Part shown: one piece after another, positions 42,420 to 51,880 of the stretch
How the letters are laid out: each line of letters begins with the position of its first letter
Position numbering within the stretch: the first letter of the stretch is position 1
Assembly (NCBI GenBank): GCA_902791865.1
Contig: CADAXK010000006.1
Span: 62,001-126,000 of the forward strand
Reading direction: 5' to 3'
Length of the DNA stretch: 64,000 nt
DNA from: an uncultured Bacteroidia bacterium
GTDB taxonomy: Bacteria > Bacteroidota > Bacteroidia > Bacteroidales > ML635J-15
Notes under the pieces: generated by a model
The model's input: the letters and a program-made list of their open reading frames with translations, nothing else
The model's database searches: none
What the model was told of the DNA's origin: nothing
Program-made: the position numbers and the translations under genes

Positions 42420-43322
42420 CTACACCCTTTCCGCTATTCTAAGTTTTGCCGATTTTGCACGCGGATTTCTTCCTATCTCATCGTCATCGGGCACTATTAC
42501 CTGTCTGTTTACTGGTTTCAATGTCAAATCGGCACGACCAAACACATCACGCTCGTCGTTACCGTCGATGTTGCCGGTGCGAATCAAGTTCTTCACCAGC
42601 CTGTCCTCCATCGAATGATACGAAATTACCGACAAACGACCTCCCTTTGCAAGCACCTGCGGAGCGGCAGTCAGGAAATCGCCAAGCGAAGCAATCTCGT
42701 CGTTTACCTCTATGCGCAAGGCCTGGAAAATCTGCGCATAATATTTTATCTCACGATTTTTCGGAGCAAATTGCTCAAGGAAATTTACGAAATCGTCAAT
42801 CTCGCCAAATGGCTCGCTTTCGCGACGGGCAACAATCGACTTTACCAATTTGCCGACATTCTGCACATCGCAATAGTTGCGGAAAATGCGGAAAAGGTCG
42901 TCCTCCGAGGCATTGTTCAGCACATCGGCAGCCGTGCGCGACGACTGCTCCGACATGCGCATGTCGAGCTTTCCGCCCATACGGAACGAAAAACCTCTTT
43001 CGGCAACATCAAACTGATGCGACGACACGCCCAAGTCAGCCAGAATGCCGTCAACCTTTTCTATGCAATAATAATCGAGATAATTGCGCAGATAACGGTA
43101 ATTTCCAAAGACCAGCTTCAGCCTTGAATCGTCAATCTTGTTATTGTGAGCATCACTGTCACGGTCGATTGCCACGAGAGTTCCCTTTGCCGACAAGCGC
43201 GACAAAATTTCCGCAGAATGTCCTCCGCCGCCGAAAGTGGCATCAACATAAATGCCATCGGGATTGATGTTCAGTCCATCAACGCTCTCATTCAACAACA
43301 CCGGCACATGATATTCACTCAT
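42420..43322 (-). CDS. rsmH: 16S rRNA m4C1402 methyltransferase RsmH
   Basis: 300 residues. SAM site YVDATFGGGGHSAEIL, then GILADLGVSSHQFDVAERGFSF and YHSMEDRLVK near the C-terminus, all typical of RsmH (MraW). It methylates N4 of cytidine 1402 in 16S rRNA. The gene follows mraZ after 3 bases and precedes ftsL after 3, so the three are co-transcribed. Confidence 0.97.
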   Translation of the reverse strand: MSEYHVPVLLNESVDGLNINPDGIYVDATFGGGGHSAEILSRLSAKGTLVAIDRDSDAHNNKIDDSRLKLVFGNYRYLRNYLDYYCIEKVDGILADLGVSSHQFDVAERGFSFRMGGKLDMRMSEQSSRTAADVLNNASEDDLFRIFRNYCDVQNVGKLVKSIVARRESEPFGEIDDFVNFLEQFAPKNREIKYYAQIFQALRIEVNDEIASLGDFLTAAPQVLAKGGRLSVISYHSMEDRLVKNLIRTGNIDGNDERDVFGRADLTLKPVNRQVIVPDDDEIGRNPRAKSAKLRIAERV

Positions 43323-43325
43323 CCG

Positions 43326-43790
43326 CTAATCCTCCGAGAATATAAAGTCGCCTCCAAGTATATCTTCGGCAAGTTCAGCAAAGCTTTCGTTACCCATCGA
43401 CTTCTGCTCGTAAACAGCCTTAGCCCAAATCTCGACCTTGCCTTCCTGACCTGCGAAAACCAGTTCCTTCTCGCCACCAATGTAGTCGAGCAATGCTTTC
43501 GGAATCAGAAAACGGCTGTTGTTGTCGAGATAAACCTCGGCAGTGCCACGATAGAACTCGCGAAGGAATTCGGCATGTTTGCGGTTGAAAGGATTGAGTC
43601 TTTTCTTCAGCAAACCAGTCTGACGGTTCCACTCGCTCATAGGATAAAGCACCAAGCACTTTTCGTAAATATCACGTTTGAGGACAAAAGCTGCAGCCTG
43701 CTCCTCATCGGGAACCTGCCGTTTCAACTGCGAGGGGAATATAACCCTGCACTTGTTATCCAACTTGCTTATGTATTCACCTACAAACAT
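43326..43790 (-). CDS. mraZ: Transcriptional regulator MraZ
   Basis: 154 residues made of two AbrB-like halves, each with a D-x3-R motif: DNKCRVIFPSQLK (residues about 11-23) and DNNSRFLIPKALL (about 85-97). MraZ represses the division cluster by binding repeated GTGGG-type boxes in front of its own gene. Such boxes are present directly upstream at 43832-43866. It is the first gene of the cluster. Confidence 0.96.
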   Translation of the reverse strand: MFVGEYISKLDNKCRVIFPSQLKRQVPDEEQAAAFVLKRDIYEKCLVLYPMSEWNRQTGLLKKRLNPFNRKHAEFLREFYRGTAEVYLDNNSRFLIPKALLDYIGGEKELVFAGQEGKVEIWAKAVYEQKSMGNESFAELAEDILGGDFIFSED

Positions 43791-43813
43791 AATCTACAAT
43801 TCAAAATTCGGTG

Positions 43814-43866
43814 CAAAATTAAACAAAATTTCCCACTTTAAAACACCATCACCCACTATTCCCCAC
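43814..43866 (-). promoter_or_regulatory. mraZ promoter with four ten-base-spaced MraZ boxes
   Basis: On the minus strand GTGGG starts at 43866, 43856 and 43836, and a degenerate GTGTT at 43846, so all four are exactly ten bases apart. TAATTTTG at 43821-43814 is the -7 element, and the boxes cover the -33 area. MraZ of E. coli binds TGGGN repeats separated by five bases, the same ten-base period, so autorepression of the cluster is expected. The remaining gap to the peptidase gene holds only a terminator and palindromes. Confidence 0.8.
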
Positions 43867-44009
43867 CATTGTTAATAAATATCGGCTATTTTTTAACACA
43901 AATAATTAATAATCAAAATATTACAAAAATAGGCAAGTTATTAACTTTCGTTTGCTTTTGCAAAAATGAGGTTTTCTTCGGGGGCTGGATAAAACGCAAT
44001 TATTGGGCA

Positions 44010-44036
44010 CAAAAAAGGACGGCATTGAACCGTCCT
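44010..44036 (-). terminator. Intrinsic terminator of the C10 peptidase gene
   Basis: On the minus strand AGGACGG (44036-44030) pairs with CCGTCCT (44022-44016), followed by seven T (44016-44010). It lies about 118 bases after the peptidase stop. Confidence 0.75.
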
Positions 44037-44062
44037 ATTATCGTATGTTGTGTGGCTATTGC

Positions 44063-44130
44063 GCGGATGGAATCCGCTGGAAGAGACGGAACATATATGC
44101 GTAGGGGCAGGATTGAATCCTACCCCTACG
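44063..44130. repeat. Palindromic intergenic repeat, REP-like
   Basis: GCGGAT/ATCCGC (44063-44077) is followed by a 31-base near-perfect palindrome (44100-44130) of the form CGTAGGGG-c-AGGATT-g-AATCCT-a-CCCCTACG. Both contain the core GGAT...ATCC. It lies between the peptidase stop and its terminator, so it would be in the 3' untranslated part of the mRNA. Confidence 0.65.
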
Positions 44131-44153
44131 ATATTGTTCCACAAACATTTCGA

Positions 44154-47100
44154 TTATTCCTTGATGAATTTTCGTTGGGAAACAACCGTTCCGTGTATCC
44201 TTACCACATAAACACCAGCCTTCAAATCTTCCACATCGCAAGCCACACTATCTGCGTTTACCTCAATGCGCCTTACCACCTGACCCATCACATTCACAAT
44301 CTCGATTTCCGAAATTGTTTCCGATGATGTGATGTTGAGAATGTCGGTGGTGGGATTGGGGAAGAGGGATAATTCTTCAATCATTTCTTCGCAAATTGAG
44401 GTAGTTGTGCCATCTTGTGTTACCGAAATTATTTGTGCATCTACATTTTCGCCAGAAACAATAATAGATGCTGTACGTACTTGTGGCAATGTGTTTTCTG
44501 TAGCGACTGCTACAAAAGAGCCATTATTACTACCACTTGTTTGACTAGCAGTTAACCAATTAGCTGTGCTTGTTACCATCCATGATGTATTGCTAGTAAT
44601 AGTTACAATTTTATCTTCGCCAGAAACTATATAATTAAGCGATGTCGGATTTACTTCCAATACATAATTGTAACCTGCTTGTACAACAGAAACCAATTGT
44701 GTTTCAACATGCTCACCTGAAATTAATATTAAAGCACTCCGTTGTGTTATAGATGCATTAGCTTCTGCAATCACAATTAAAGTTCCATTGTTGCTTCCGC
44801 TTGCTGGGGTAACACTAAGCCAATCTGCCGAACTCGTTGCGCTCCAAATAGTGTTGCTTGATATTGAAACAATCTTTGTCTCTCCTTCTGAGACGAAATC
44901 TAAATTTGCAGGGGATATTTCAAACGCATAAACGAAACCATCTTGCACTACAGCAACTGTCTTTGGATCAACATTTTCACCTGAAATAGTAATCGTAGCC
45001 ATGCGTTGTTGTGGCGATGTATTTGCTGTTGCCACAACAATTAAAGTTCCATTGTTGCTTCCGTTTGTTGGAGTTACATTAAGCCAATCTACAGAACTCG
45101 TTACATTCCATGTGGTGTTACTTGATATTGAAACGGTTTTTGTCTCTCCTTCTGCAACAAAGTCAAGACTTGCAGACGAGACTTCTAATGTATAAACGTA
45201 ACCATCTTGAACTACGGCAATTGTCTTGGAATCAACATTTTCCCCAGAAACAGTAATAGTAGCAGTTCGTTGTTGTGGCGATGTATTTGTATTTGCCACA
45301 ACAATTAAAGTTCCATTGTTGCTTCCGCTTGTTGAAGTAACACTAAGCCAATCTGCCGAACTCGTTGCGCTCCAAGTGGTGGTGCTATTTACAGAGACAG
45401 TTTTTGTTTCACCATCGGCAATAAAGCTAAGTATTTGCGGACTGACAGTCAATATATATTCAAAACCTGCTTGAGTTATCGAAATTGTCTTCGTTTCTAC
45501 ATTTTCGCCAGAAATAGAAACGATTGCTGTGCGTGAATTTGTGTCATCGTTTGGCATTGCTATTATGGTAATGCTTCCAACATTGCTTCCTGTTGTTGGG
45601 CTAATTGTAATCCAATCTACTGAAGTCGAAATTCTCCACGAAGTGTTACTTGTAATATTGATGACCTTACTTCCTCCACTAAACGCATACTCAAGTGGTG
45701 TCGTGTCAACATCTAATGTATATACGAATCCTGCTTGCGTTACAGAAATCGTTTTTGTTTCGACATTTGTGCCTGAAACTATAATAGTGGCAGACCTTGA
45801 CTCTGTTGATGTGTTTTCCTCAGCAGCTACAGTAATTGTTTCATTTCCACTTCCGCTTTCTGGACTTATAGTAAGCCAATCGGCAGAACAAAATGCAGTC
45901 CAATTGGTATTGCTGAATAACGACACAGTCTTTGTTTCACTATGTGATTCAAAAACAATAGAATCAGGATCAACGCGAAGCCTACTTGGACATACAGTTG
46001 GAAGTATATACATGGAAATGTCGAGATTCCAATCTGATTCAATATAATCCCAAGAACCATTAACAAATTCGTATGCTTCATCATAACCACCACCTTCTGT
46101 TGTTGAATATAAACCGAAATTGCTACCAACATCAGACACATCTATTCCTGCAAAAAATCTATCCGAAATTGGTACTGGTGACGATAATACCCATGTATAA
46201 ATACCAGTTCTTGTTCCATTGTCGTTGGTAGCAGCAGAATACAAGGTCGAAAGGTTAACCGTTTTGCTCGCCAATTCTGCACCAGGATATCCTAAATTGT
46301 CATCCCATATTTTAAAAGTTACACTACCGTTATTACCATCTATTGCATATTTAAAATCTACGCTTTTAACATTATAGTTACCTGACAATTGAAACCATTC
46401 TGCTTTTGCCTGATTTGCATCGTAAGTGTTTGAACCGCACACATATCCTCCGTTACTTGAAACTCTATATATTGTGTCTGTAGAAACAAATCGTTCTTGG
46501 TGCTGCACAAGACAATCTGCATTCGTGTCTTCTAATCCGTTCTGTGTTACATATATAACGGCAGACAAATCGCCAGATGTTATGGCTACTGTTGCACTGC
46601 GTTCTGAATCACTATTATTTGCTTCTGTTGTAATTATCATTTGGCTACTTCCAAAGCCAAAACTTGGAGATATTCTTAACCAAGAATCTGATGTTGCCGC
46701 TGTCCACTCGACATTACCTAATATTTCAACAAGACGACTTCCTCCTGATTGTGAAAAAGATAAAGTGCCTGGATTTACAGACAAAGTCGGCGGTTCAATT
46801 ACTGTCACAAAAACAGGATTATCATAATTGTTATTACCAACATAATACCATTCTGTTTCTCCAGAATTTTGATATGCTAACTCCATTAAATATGTACCAG
46901 GGGCAACGTTAATAACTCCAGTAAAATTAATTCCATTAGTATAGTGATAATTGGATTGTAATCCATTGGTTATATCAGCAATTTGTATATGCTGAACATA
47001 CGACCCATCCTCAATATCGGTCAAACTAAGAAGTATTTGACCATAAAATGTACTTTCACTTACATTTAGAACATCTACATTTATAGTTGTCGTTTCTCCT

Positions 47101-48635
47101 TGTACAAAAGTTGTATTTGAAAATTCAGAGTTTGTTTCCAGTTGGCCAAAACTATTAACGTTGAAATATACTGATGAATAGGCATTCTGTCCGTTAGGAA
47201 TAATATCCCAGTCATTGCCATCCTCAGAATATACAGCTACAGCAATATAGCTTCCTGGAACTAGAGGTGTACCGCCACTAATACTAATATCAGCATCTGC
47301 ATATTCATCTGGAGACATTGCCCCATACCACCTTTGACCAGTTAACGCCATGTACTCTTCATTTAAAACAGCAACTGCCAACTGCCCATTAAAATCATAA
47401 TTTCCTGCATTTAAAACTTGCAGATTGCCTGTAATATTATAACCCCAATCAGCATCATTTACCTGTAATGTCTGCCTCATTACCAGTTGAGGGCCAGTTT
47501 GTTGCGATGGCTGAATCCCAATAACAGCAGCTTGGTTGTTTGTATAATCACCATTTCCTGCTCCAGTTCCACCTTCTCCTGGTGCAAGATTTGTTATTGA
47601 ATAGTACCCGTCACAATAACCGCTCCATCCCCAGTTGAAATGAAAATAGTTGCTATTGTTATATCCGTCACATATAAAGCAATGTCCACCTAGTTCTCCA
47701 CGCCCTCTATATACCATAGGTCGCCCTGCATCCAACTCTGATTTAAGCAATGTAATCCAACTGCTTTGTGTGTAATTATTCTTCTCTACAAAACGAATTC
47801 CATTATCATATCTAAAATAATTTTTTAGTGCATCGGCAACATCAGATGTAGGTGTACCGCTTTCATTTCTTCCATAATTCATATTTACACTTACCCCACA
47901 ATGATACATTAAGGTTGCCACAGCATTTACCTGTGTAGCTGAACTTGCATCTGTTAACTGGTTTGGCATATAATTCCAAGCATAGGTAGTTCCTGAAAAA
48001 TTTGCAGATTGAGTGCCATAATAATTGCAATCATAAGAATGCCATCCTTTTCCATTTGCAGGATAGTTCCAATATTTCATAACCTGAGCCATTGCGGTTG
48101 CAACACATCCTGTAGGGCATTGCCATATTCCTAAATAAGATGTTGGACACAAATCGTTATAATAAGGAGACTGGTCCCAATGTGTTGTTATCAATGCACC
48201 AACCGCTCTAGTTGATTTTGGAGCTATAACATCACCATTTTTCAAAGTATTCCATTCCGATGTTATTTCTTCTGACGGTTCACTATTTTTTGTAATAGCA
48301 TATACTATCTGGTTTTCATATTCCATTATCCAGAATAACACATTTGCTGGCAAATTACTGATTCCAAATGTATTTCCTTCCGAATAGCCCAATATCGGTT
48401 GTACTCTATCGTCCGCAGCAACAATTACAAAGCAACTGCTATTTGTACCATTAAATATATATAAATTCGTGAATCCAATTTTTTTTGCGACATTCACTAA
48501 TTCAATATCTTTAACTCCATGTGATTCCAAAAATGTCCTCCCCACTTGTTTCGCCATGATAGAATCCACAGGATTTGCCATCGCATAGCCACCAAACAGG
48601 ACGGCAAAAATTAAAAGTGTAAAAAATTTCTTCAT
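44154..48635 (-). CDS. Secreted C10 (streptopain-type) peptidase with BACON repeats and type IX sorting domain
   Basis: 1493 residues from MKKFFTLLIFAVLFGGYAMA, a signal peptide. An inhibitory prodomain (about 20-140) is followed by the C10 cysteine protease with QCPTGCVATAMAQVM (nucleophile C177) and GGHCFICDGYNN (H318) plus NWGWSG. One BACON-like domain (about 590-675) precedes a jelly-roll-like stretch, and then six tandem BACON units of exactly 88 residues each (about 885-1412) that are closely similar, for example GENVDSKTIAVVQDG and GENVDPKTVAVVQDG. The C-terminus (SLFPNPTTDI ... AGVYVVRIHG) is a type A sorting domain. Likely a cell-surface protease, with the BACON part as adhesive stalk. 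Confidence 0.93.
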   Translation of the reverse strand: MKKFFTLLIFAVLFGGYAMANPVDSIMAKQVGRTFLESHGVKDIELVNVAKKIGFTNLYIFNGTNSSCFVIVAADDRVQPILGYSEGNTFGISNLPANVLFWIMEYENQIVYAITKNSEPSEEITSEWNTLKNGDVIAPKSTRAVGALITTHWDQSPYYNDLCPTSYLGIWQCPTGCVATAMAQVMKYWNYPANGKGWHSYDCNYYGTQSANFSGTTYAWNYMPNQLTDASSATQVNAVATLMYHCGVSVNMNYGRNESGTPTSDVADALKNYFRYDNGIRFVEKNNYTQSSWITLLKSELDAGRPMVYRGRGELGGHCFICDGYNNSNYFHFNWGWSGYCDGYYSITNLAPGEGGTGAGNGDYTNNQAAVIGIQPSQQTGPQLVMRQTLQVNDADWGYNITGNLQVLNAGNYDFNGQLAVAVLNEEYMALTGQRWYGAMSPDEYADADISISGGTPLVPGSYIAVAVYSEDGNDWDIIPNGQNAYSSVYFNVNSFGQLETNSEFSNTTFVQGETTTINVDVLNVSESTFYGQILLSLTDIEDGSYVQHIQIADITNGLQSNYHYTNGINFTGVINVAPGTYLMELAYQNSGETEWYYVGNNNYDNPVFVTVIEPPTLSVNPGTLSFSQSGGSRLVEILGNVEWTAATSDSWLRISPSFGFGSSQMIITTEANNSDSERSATVAITSGDLSAVIYVTQNGLEDTNADCLVQHQERFVSTDTIYRVSSNGGYVCGSNTYDANQAKAEWFQLSGNYNVKSVDFKYAIDGNNGSVTFKIWDDNLGYPGAELASKTVNLSTLYSAATNDNGTRTGIYTWVLSSPVPISDRFFAGIDVSDVGSNFGLYSTTEGGGYDEAYEFVNGSWDYIESDWNLDISMYILPTVCPSRLRVDPDSIVFESHSETKTVSLFSNTNWTAFCSADWLTISPESGSGNETITVAAEENTSTESRSATIIVSGTNVETKTISVTQAGFVYTLDVDTTPLEYAFSGGSKVINITSNTSWRISTSVDWITISPTTGSNVGSITIIAMPNDDTNSRTAIVSISGENVETKTISITQAGFEYILTVSPQILSFIADGETKTVSVNSTTTWSATSSADWLSVTSTSGSNNGTLIVVANTNTSPQQRTATITVSGENVDSKTIAVVQDGYVYTLEVSSASLDFVAEGETKTVSISSNTTWNVTSSVDWLNVTPTNGSNNGTLIVVATANTSPQQRMATITISGENVDPKTVAVVQDGFVYAFEISPANLDFVSEGETKIVSISSNTIWSATSSADWLSVTPASGSNNGTLIVIAEANASITQRSALILISGEHVETQLVSVVQAGYNYVLEVNPTSLNYIVSGEDKIVTITSNTSWMVTSTANWLTASQTSGSNNGSFVAVATENTLPQVRTASIIVSGENVDAQIISVTQDGTTTSICEEMIEELSLFPNPTTDILNITSSETISEIEIVNVMGQVVRRIEVNADSVACDVEDLKAGVYVVRIHGTVVSQRKFIKE
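44407..45990 (-). repeat. Six 264-bp tandem repeats encoding BACON domains
   Basis: The six contiguous BACON units are encoded by repeats of exactly 264 bases (88 codons). Units three to five from the N-terminal side are especially close at the DNA level, sharing long runs such as the codons for SNNGTL and SPQQR. The repeat number may vary between strains by recombination. Approximate borders. Confidence 0.75.
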
Positions 48636-48692
48636 AAAAATTATTTTGTTTTTGTGCCGCAAACCCAAAACGACGATTATTAATTAAGTTTC

Positions 48693-48831
48693 AAAAAAAG
48701 TGGGCTTCGTTTAACTCTTATTCAACTTGAGGTTCTCGCATACCTGTACTACAAATAAGAAAAGCCCACGGATAAACCGCGAGCATTTTCACCTTCTTCC
48801 GTAGTACCTAAAATTTGCGAGATTTCAAGTT
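48693..48831 (-). ncRNA. Structured RNA or attenuator upstream of the C10 peptidase
   Basis: On the minus strand TGCTTTTG (48844-48837), with TTG 21 bases earlier, predicts a start near 48831. The RNA has three nested stems: 48825-48832 with 48723-48730 (CAACTTGA), 48816-48822 with 48734-48740 (TCTCGCA), and 48801-48807 with 48746-48752 (GTACTAC). The apical loop holds GTGGGCTT and CTTATT, which also pair with AATAAG and AAGCCCAC downstream (48722-48717 and 48707-48700). That second pairing is followed by seven T, a terminator. Start-to-ATG distance is about 196 bases. It could be a separate 6S-like RNA or a leader that controls the peptidase gene. Confidence 0.6.
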
Positions 48832-49302
48832 GGGAACAAAAGCAAAAACGCTTTTTTATTTTATTTCAATAATTTACAATTTCGTTATCTCTGTTTCGTA
48901 GTTACAAATTTCAGTTAGACAATATGTTAAAATTCACGGAACAAATATAAGGATTATTTACGATCTACGAGGTACGATTTACGATTTTATTTTGGAACGA
49001 AAAGGCTAGAAGGCTAAAAGCCGTTTCTCGCTGCGCTGCTTCTATGCTTCGCGTTTCTGAGACGCAATGAATTGCGCCTGTACAAACGGCTGTGAGCCTT
49101 CAAGCCTGTCAGCCTGTCAGCCCAAAATGTTTTTGGCCTCGCAGTTTTAAGATTTGAAGATTTGATATTATAGCCCTTCAACAAGGAATCGACGCAGATG
49201 CAAGTGCGTAACACCATCGGCATCGCTACGAGAAAGCAAGGGGGGCATAGATATGACATATTTGGGATAGTTGTCTTTTATTCGATGCAAAATACCGAAT
49301 TT

Positions 49303-49354
49303 CTTTTATAAAAGATAAAATCATAAAAAATAACATTTTCTTCTTTTATAAAAG
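49303..49354. repeat. Twin palindromic sites, 40 bases apart
   Basis: The perfect palindrome CTTTTATAAAAG occurs at 49303-49314 and at 49343-49354, each inside an identical 20-base stretch. The rest of 48880-49500 holds GGCTAAAAGG-type repeats (49000-49020), a self-complementary GC-rich stretch and no credible gene. A GCGCCATGGCGC palindrome lies at 49451-49462. The twin sites might be operators, but the nearest gene start is 195 bases away. Confidence 0.6.
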
Positions 49355-49548
49355 ATAAAAATACAAGCAACTATATGTTCAAGGATTTGATAATTTGAGG
49401 GATTTAGCTTACTCTGAGCTAAAGGTTGATAATTTGATGATTGCATAATCGCGCCATGGCGCCACACAAAAAATCGTCAATTCAAAAATCGCCCCGCGTA
49501 AATCATATTTTTTTATTATTTTTGCAGTTTGTTTCAAATTTTGCAGGA

Positions 49549-50670
49549 ATGAGATTCAAAGACGTTATAGGACAGGACGAAATAAAGAGCAAGCTCGTGC
49601 AGGCATACAAGGAAAACCGCGTTAGCCACAGCTACCTTTTCTACGGTATACCGGGAATAGGCAAAATGGCACTTGCCATTGCTTTCGCCCAGTACCTGTC
49701 GTGCGAAAACAAGGAGGAGAACGACAGCTGCGGCGTTTGCCCAAGCTGCCTGAAGTACCAGAAACTCGTACACCCAGACCTGCATTTCGTGTTCCCATAC
49801 ATAACACAGGGCGCGCAAAACAAGGCCACAAGCGACACCTACCTGGACCTGTGGAGACCAATGGTGAACAAAAGCCCTTATTTTTCGTACCGCGACTGGT
49901 CCAACAACCTGCAAAGCGAAAACAAGCAGTGCATGATATATGCAGCCGAATCGGAATCGATAATAAAGAAAATAAGCCTCAAAACCTACGAATCGGACTA
50001 CAAGGTGATGATAATCTGGCTGCCCGAAAAAATGAACACCGAGTGCGCCAACAAGATCCTGAAAATTCTCGAAGAACCTCCTCACAACACCGTGTTCCTG
50101 CTCGTTAGCAACAACCGCGAGGACATTCTGCCGACAATACAGTCGCGCACACAACCTATAAAAGTCCTCGGAATCGCCGACGAACCGCTGAAACAAGCGC
50201 TTGTTGAAAAATACGGCATCAGCGAAGAAGAAGCCAACGATGTCGTTAAAATTAGCAACGGCAGTTTCCTCGAAGCCAGACAACAACTCGAACACGACGA
50301 AGAAAACGAATTCAACTTCGAGAACTTCATTTCGCTGATGAGACTTTGCTATTCCAGAAATATCGAAGACACCCTCGATTTTGCAAAGAACATCTCAAAA
50401 CTTTCGCGCGAAAGGCAAAAAAGTTTCATCAACTACTGCCTAATAATGGTAAGGGAAAACTTTGCTTTCAACGTCAACAGGAATACTGCCTACCTTACAA
50501 GGGAGGAGGAAAATTTCTCTGGAAAATTTGCAAGGTTCATCAACGAGCGCAATGCAAACGATTTCATGACAATATTAAACACAGCATACTACCAGATAGA
50601 ACGCAACGGCAACTCGGAGATAATTTTTGCCGACACAGCGTTCAACATAATGAGAATAATACGTAAATAA
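49549..50670 (+). CDS. holB: DNA polymerase III subunit delta prime
   Basis: 373 residues from MRFKDVIGQDEIKSKL; TATTTTTG at 49517-49524 is its -7 element. It is an AAA+ clamp-loader protein: ATP loop YGIPGIGKMALAIA, zinc-binding cysteines in CENKEENDSCGVCPSC, then KILEEPPHNTVFLLVSNN and the sensor region TIQSRTQPIK. It is the delta-prime subunit of the clamp loader that puts the beta clamp on DNA. The sensor-1 SRT/SRC motif and the zinc cysteines separate it from DnaX. It is followed after one base by the PSP1 gene, a pair conserved in many bacteria. Confidence 0.93.
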   Translation: MRFKDVIGQDEIKSKLVQAYKENRVSHSYLFYGIPGIGKMALAIAFAQYLSCENKEENDSCGVCPSCLKYQKLVHPDLHFVFPYITQGAQNKATSDTYLDLWRPMVNKSPYFSYRDWSNNLQSENKQCMIYAAESESIIKKISLKTYESDYKVMIIWLPEKMNTECANKILKILEEPPHNTVFLLVSNNREDILPTIQSRTQPIKVLGIADEPLKQALVEKYGISEEEANDVVKISNGSFLEARQQLEHDEENEFNFENFISLMRLCYSRNIEDTLDFAKNISKLSRERQKSFINYCLIMVRENFAFNVNRNTAYLTREEENFSGKFARFINERNANDFMTILNTAYYQIERNGNSEIIFADTAFNIMRIIRK

Positions 50671-50671
50671 C

Positions 50672-51880
50672 ATGGAAGACAGAATTATAAATATCCCAAC
50701 TGAAAATTGCGACGAAAACAACTGCTCGTTTTCGGCAAAAGGATGCTGCAACAAGCTGAACGTTTACGACTGGCTTGCCGACATCAACGACCCGCTTGCC
50801 CAATCGAGATATGTTGAAGTAAGATTCAAGAACACCAGAAAAGGCATCTACGAAAACAACCTTGACCTGCCGCTGCAGGTTGGCGACATCGTAGCTGTGG
50901 AATCCTCACCCGGACACGACATAGGAATTGTTTCGGCAATAGGCCAGATCGCCTGCTACCAGATGAGAAAGATAAAGAATCTTCGCCTTGCCGAAATAAA
51001 GAAAATATACCGCAAGGCACGCGCCAACGACATCAAGAAATGGCAGGAAGCAATCGCGCTCGAACGCCCGACAATGCTCCGCACACGCGAACTAGCCGAG
51101 GAACTGAACCTGTCGATGAAAATTGGCGACACCGAATTCCAGGGCGACAAGACCAAGGCAATATTCTACTATATCGCCGAAGAACGCGTTGATTTCCGCG
51201 AACTCATTAAGCGTATGGCAGAGGAATTCCACATCCGCATCGAGATGAAGCAGATAGGTGCACGTCAGGAAGCAGGCAGAATCGGTGGCATAGGTCCATG
51301 CGGACGCGAACTTTGCTGCACCACTTGGATGTCGGACTTCAACTCGGTATCAACCAACTCGGCTCGTCTGCAGGAACTTACGCTTAATCCGCAGAAACTG
51401 GCAGGACAATGCAGCAAGCTGAAATGCTGTCTCAACTACGAACTCGGCGTTTACCTCGACGCACGCAAGGACTTCCCCGAAAACGCCTCGGTACTGCGTA
51501 CGAAGGAAGGCGATGCCCACCACATCAAGAACGACATCTTCAAGAAGCAGATGTACTACGAGGTACGCATTAACGACATACCCACAATTAAGATACTCGA
51601 TGTTGATACAGTAAAAGACATCTTGGAACAGAACAAGAAAGGCATACTTCCTGAAAATGTATTCGAGATGGAAAAGACAGGTTCGCGCTCGATTTCATAC
51701 ACCGACGAGCTTAATTCCGAAAGCATTACCCGCTTCGACAAGGCAAAGAAGCCAAAGCAGAAAAACAAGAACCGCAACAAGAACAACAACAGGAAGCCTG
51801 GCAAACCGCAGGATGGTCAGCAAAAGACTGCAGAAGAAACTATGCCAGCAAAAGACAACAATCAAAAGGAACAGGCATGA
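50672..51880 (+). CDS. PSP1-domain (RicT-like) protein
   Basis: 402 residues. The PSP1 domain (about 45-260) is clear, with VEVRFKNTRKGIYENN, MLRTRELAEELNLSMKIGDTEF and GPCGRELCCTTWM plus KLKCCLNYELGVY, where paired cysteines can hold an iron-sulfur cluster as in RicT of Bacillus. N-terminal cysteines (CDENNCSFSAKGCC) may add to this. The C-terminal 60 residues are an Asn/Lys-rich linker. In Bacillus RicT acts with RicA and RicF on RNA processing; the role in Bacteroidota is not known. It overlaps gldH by 4 bases. Confidence 0.88.
   Translation: MEDRIINIPTENCDENNCSFSAKGCCNKLNVYDWLADINDPLAQSRYVEVRFKNTRKGIYENNLDLPLQVGDIVAVESSPGHDIGIVSAIGQIACYQMRKIKNLRLAEIKKIYRKARANDIKKWQEAIALERPTMLRTRELAEELNLSMKIGDTEFQGDKTKAIFYYIAEERVDFRELIKRMAEEFHIRIEMKQIGARQEAGRIGGIGPCGRELCCTTWMSDFNSVSTNSARLQELTLNPQKLAGQCSKLKCCLNYELGVYLDARKDFPENASVLRTKEGDAHHIKNDIFKKQMYYEVRINDIPTIKILDVDTVKDILEQNKKGILPENVFEMEKTGSRSISYTDELNSESITRFDKAKKPKQKNKNRNKNNNRKPGKPQDGQQKTAEETMPAKDNNQKEQA

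Noticed and set aside
44329..45474. Plus-strand open frames opposite the BACON repeats
   Set aside because: They recur with the 264-bp repeats and are shadows of the coding frame on the minus strand.
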